NCBI GenBank assembly: GCA_025458735.1
Contig: JALORV010000022.1
Span: 1-9,078 of the forward strand
Length of the DNA stretch: 9,078 nucleotides
Reading direction: 5' to 3'
Source of the DNA: Burkholderiaceae bacterium
GTDB lineage: Bacteria > Pseudomonadota > Gammaproteobacteria > Burkholderiales > Burkholderiaceae
The position numbers and the translations under genes were made by a program. Each line of letters opens with the position of its first letter. Positions within the stretch are counted from its first letter, which is position 1. Shown piece after piece: positions 7,398-9,078 of this stretch. The notes under the pieces are model-generated. The model searched no databases. It saw only the letters and a list, made by a program, of their open reading frames with translations, and was not told the DNA's origin.

Positions 7398-7405
7398 GAA
7401 GGAGA
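7398..7405 (+). promoter_or_regulatory. Ribosome binding site of the hydrolase gene
   Basis: GAAGGAGA lies seven bases before the ATG at 7413 and is the best Shine-Dalgarno match in the window. It excludes the in-frame TTG at 7389 as the start, because that codon lies upstream of the site. Confidence 0.8.
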
Positions 7406-7412
7406 CCCCCCC

Positions 7413-8771
7413 ATGAAGACCTTGCTCCTTGCGCTGGCTGCGGCTTGCTGCGTAGCCATCGGCGCCCAAGCGGCACCACCACCGGCCTACTTCGTCGACG
7501 AGGCCAAGCTCCCGTTCGACGCCATCCCCGGCATCGAGAGCGAGCGGGTCTGGGGCGTTCACAACAACGCCGGCTACCGCATCGAGGTGCCGGCGAACTG
7601 GAATGGCCGGCTTGTCATATGGGCGCACGGCTACCGGGGCGATCCAGCCACGGACCCCTCGGCGCTTGAACTCACGGTCGACAACCACCCGCTGCGCGCG
7701 TTCTTGGTGTCCCAGGGCTATGCCTGGGCCGCGTCCAGCTACAGCAGGAACGCCTACGATCCGTCGCAAGGTGCTAAGGACAGCCACGCGCTGGCGCAGT
7801 TCTTCAATGGCCGCTTCGGCAAGCCGCAGAAGACCTACATCACCGGGGCGTCGATGGGCGGGCACGTCACCACGGTCATGGCCGAGCAGTGGCCGCGTAG
7901 CTACGCTGGCGCGATGCCGATCTGCGGCGTCATGGGCGACTACGAACTGTTCGACTACTTCCTCGACTTCAACCTCGCTGCGCAGACCCTGTCCGGCATG
8001 AACGCGAGCTACCCGTTCGGGCCCGACTACCTGACGAGCACGGTGCCCGCGACCAAGGCCGCGCTCGAACTGGTGCCCGGCACCTTCCCGTTCACGTTGA
8101 ACGCGCAAGGGCTGGCCCTGGCGGGCCTGGTGCAGATGCGCAGCGGCGGTGTACGGCCGCTGTTCGAACAAGGCTGGTTGTTCTGGAACGGTGTTGTACC
8201 CGACGACTTCCTGTTCGGTCTGGGTGTGGGCGACGGCACGCTGCCGCGCCAGCCCGGAGTGGCGGTGCAGAACTCGGACGTGACCTACCAGTTCGACACC
8301 AATCCGATGCTGTCGCCGGCTGAGACTGCGTTCAACGACATGGTGCAACGCGTCACCGCCGACCCGCAGGCGCGCCGCCGCAACGGGCTGGCCAACGTGA
8401 CGCCGACCCCCGGCGACCTGAAGATCCCGATGCTGACCCTGCACACGCTGGGCGACCTCTTCGTGCCATTCCACATGCAGCAAGAGTACGCGCGCCGCGT
8501 CGCCGCCAAGGGCGCGTCGCACCTGCTGGTGCAGCGGGCGACGCGGGACTTCGGCCACTGCAGCTTCACCCCGACGGAACTCGTGACCACCTTCGTCGAC
8601 TTGGTGACCTGGGTCGAGGCCGGCGTTAAGCCGGCCGGCGACGACGTGCTCGACTCGGCCAAGGTGGCCGCGCCGGACTTCGGCTGCACCTACACCGACA
8701 AGACCGCGCCGCGGCTCTGGGACACGCCCGGGCTGGGGTTCCTGAAGCCGCCGTCCTGCCCGTCGAACTGA
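7413..8771 (+). CDS. Secreted alpha/beta-hydrolase (esterase/peptidase-like)
   Basis: A 452-residue alpha/beta hydrolase likely exported to the periplasm or outside. Residues 1-20 form a Sec signal peptide: a Lys, a hydrophobic Leu/Ala core, and AQA before APPPAY. The nucleophile elbow is GASMGGH (S147), HGYRG (72-76) is a plausible oxyanion-hole strand, D348 in LGDLFVPF is the likely acid and H382 in DFGHCSF the catalytic histidine, in the usual order. Residues 160-335 form a long cap-like insertion. The mature protein has four Cys (171, 383, 425, 449), which could form two disulfides. The substrate cannot be read from the sequence: esterase, amidase or peptidase are all possible, and a general resemblance to secreted prolyl-peptidase or PHB-depolymerase-like hydrolases is as far as I would go. 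It is transcribed alone, divergent from the potassium genes, with no shared function apparent. Confidence 0.88.
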   Translation: MKTLLLALAAACCVAIGAQAAPPPAYFVDEAKLPFDAIPGIESERVWGVHNNAGYRIEVPANWNGRLVIWAHGYRGDPATDPSALELTVDNHPLRAFLVSQGYAWAASSYSRNAYDPSQGAKDSHALAQFFNGRFGKPQKTYITGASMGGHVTTVMAEQWPRSYAGAMPICGVMGDYELFDYFLDFNLAAQTLSGMNASYPFGPDYLTSTVPATKAALELVPGTFPFTLNAQGLALAGLVQMRSGGVRPLFEQGWLFWNGVVPDDFLFGLGVGDGTLPRQPGVAVQNSDVTYQFDTNPMLSPAETAFNDMVQRVTADPQARRRNGLANVTPTPGDLKIPMLTLHTLGDLFVPFHMQQEYARRVAAKGASHLLVQRATRDFGHCSFTPTELVTTFVDLVTWVEAGVKPAGDDVLDSAKVAAPDFGCTYTDKTAPRLWDTPGLGFLKPPSCPSN

Positions 8772-8819
8772 GTGGCCGACGTCGAGTCGGCTACGCCGGG
8801 CCACGGCGGCTTGTTCTTT
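8772..8819 (+). terminator. Putative terminator of the hydrolase gene
   Basis: Immediately after the stop codon, GTGGCCGAC (8772-8780) pairs with GTCGGCTAC (8786-8794) in a 9-bp stem with one G-T pair and a 5-base loop. A second small GC hairpin (GCCG 8795-8798 with CGGC 8804-8807) is followed by TTGTTCTTT (8811-8819). The T-rich stretch is separated from the stronger stem, so this is an imperfect intrinsic terminator, but the position supports it. Confidence 0.5.
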
Positions 8820-9078
8820 CGGGCCTGGAGACCGGCGCCACCCCAGGCAGCCGCGGTTGCAGCCGGCAAGAACTGCTTGGCAGCTGTCGATCTCGACAGT
8901 TGGATGCGAGGTTTGGGTCGGAACCGCCATTTCGCGCGGCAGAAGAGCCGTCGTCGGATCAGCGAGACCGCCCAGCCGCAACCCGAGGTCAGCACTACGT
9001 CGTATAGCTGCCGCTCGGGCCAGCGCTGGTGCCCGAACCGAACGTCGCCTTGATGGCGCATACCGTGAGTACGCCCGC
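8820..9078. other. Gene-free tail
   Basis: No protein or RNA gene is supported. Open frames on both strands are GC-driven and lack motifs. The segment contains a LexA-box-like palindrome (8884-8899) and GGGTCGGAACCGCCATT near 8914-8930, which resembles the repeat word at 44-60. A gene starting just beyond the right edge cannot be excluded. Confidence 0.5.
8884..8899. promoter_or_regulatory. LexA-box-like palindrome
   Basis: CTGTCGATCTCGACAG is a 7-2-7 palindrome that fits CTGT-N8-ACAG, the SOS box pattern known for E. coli LexA. The inner bases are GC-rich, unlike the TA-rich E. coli consensus. No gene start follows inside the window, so a regulated target would have to begin beyond the right edge. 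It may equally be a small hairpin or a chance match. Confidence 0.3.

Noticed and set aside
7746..7753. Third copy of AGGAACGC
   Set aside because: Only eight bases match, and it lies inside the hydrolase coding sequence, encoding part of Ser-Arg-Asn-Ala; a chance match.
7341..8981. 546-residue minus-strand frame opposite the hydrolase
   Set aside because: Composition is Arg/Val/Gly/His-rich without motifs; the plus-strand frame has a signal peptide, ribosome binding site and catalytic triad.
1..9078. CRISPR array, tRNA, rRNA, insertion sequence, phage or toxin-antitoxin genes
   Set aside because: No regularly spaced repeats, cloverleaf, transposase motif or terminal inverted repeat with target duplication was seen on either strand.

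Overview
The window is GC-rich DNA with strong third-position G/C bias. The protein families, intergenic style and codon use suggest a betaproteobacterium, probably Burkholderiales (Rubrivivax/Leptothrix/Methylibium type). This placement is an inference from style, not from a marker gene. Five protein genes are supported.

Four of them lie head to tail on the minus strand and form one potassium module, in the order of transcription: a TrkH/TrkG-type K+ channel subunit (6576 to 5122), a short KdpD-like sensor kinase (5125 or 5083 to 3506), a KdpE-like response regulator (3509 to 2805) and a Kup/TrkD-type K+ transporter (2726 to 807). trkH/kdpD and kdpD/kdpE both sit at 4-base GTGA stop/start overlaps; only a 77-base gap separates kdpE from kup. 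There is no kdpFABC, no kdpF-like small ORF and no trkA in the window. The two-component system therefore appears to be wired to constitutive-type transporters (Trk and Kup) rather than to the Kdp ATPase. The kinase lacks the whole cytoplasmic N-terminal KdpD and USP region found in E. coli KdpD.

The most notable non-coding signal is a 15-base motif, CGTYAGGAACGCATA (plus-strand reading), followed by a TGCA end. It occurs once in the short kdpE-kup gap (2771-2789) and once upstream of trkH (6683-6710), in the same orientation relative to the gene it precedes, with a single mismatch over 15 bases. It is a good candidate for a shared operator of the module, possibly KdpE's.

On the plus strand, a single gene (7413-8771) encodes a secreted alpha/beta hydrolase with a complete-looking Ser-Asp-His triad. 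A hairpin plus T-rich stretch after its stop is a plausible terminator.

The flanks (1-806, 6595-7390 and 8820-9078) contain no gene I can support. They hold many decayed short repeats, including a 13-base exact direct repeat, a 10-base inverted repeat, recurrent TGACCGG/CCGGTCA words, a 9-bp GC-rich stem and a LexA-box-like palindrome. Long open frames opposite the potassium genes and the hydrolase are GC-driven shadows.
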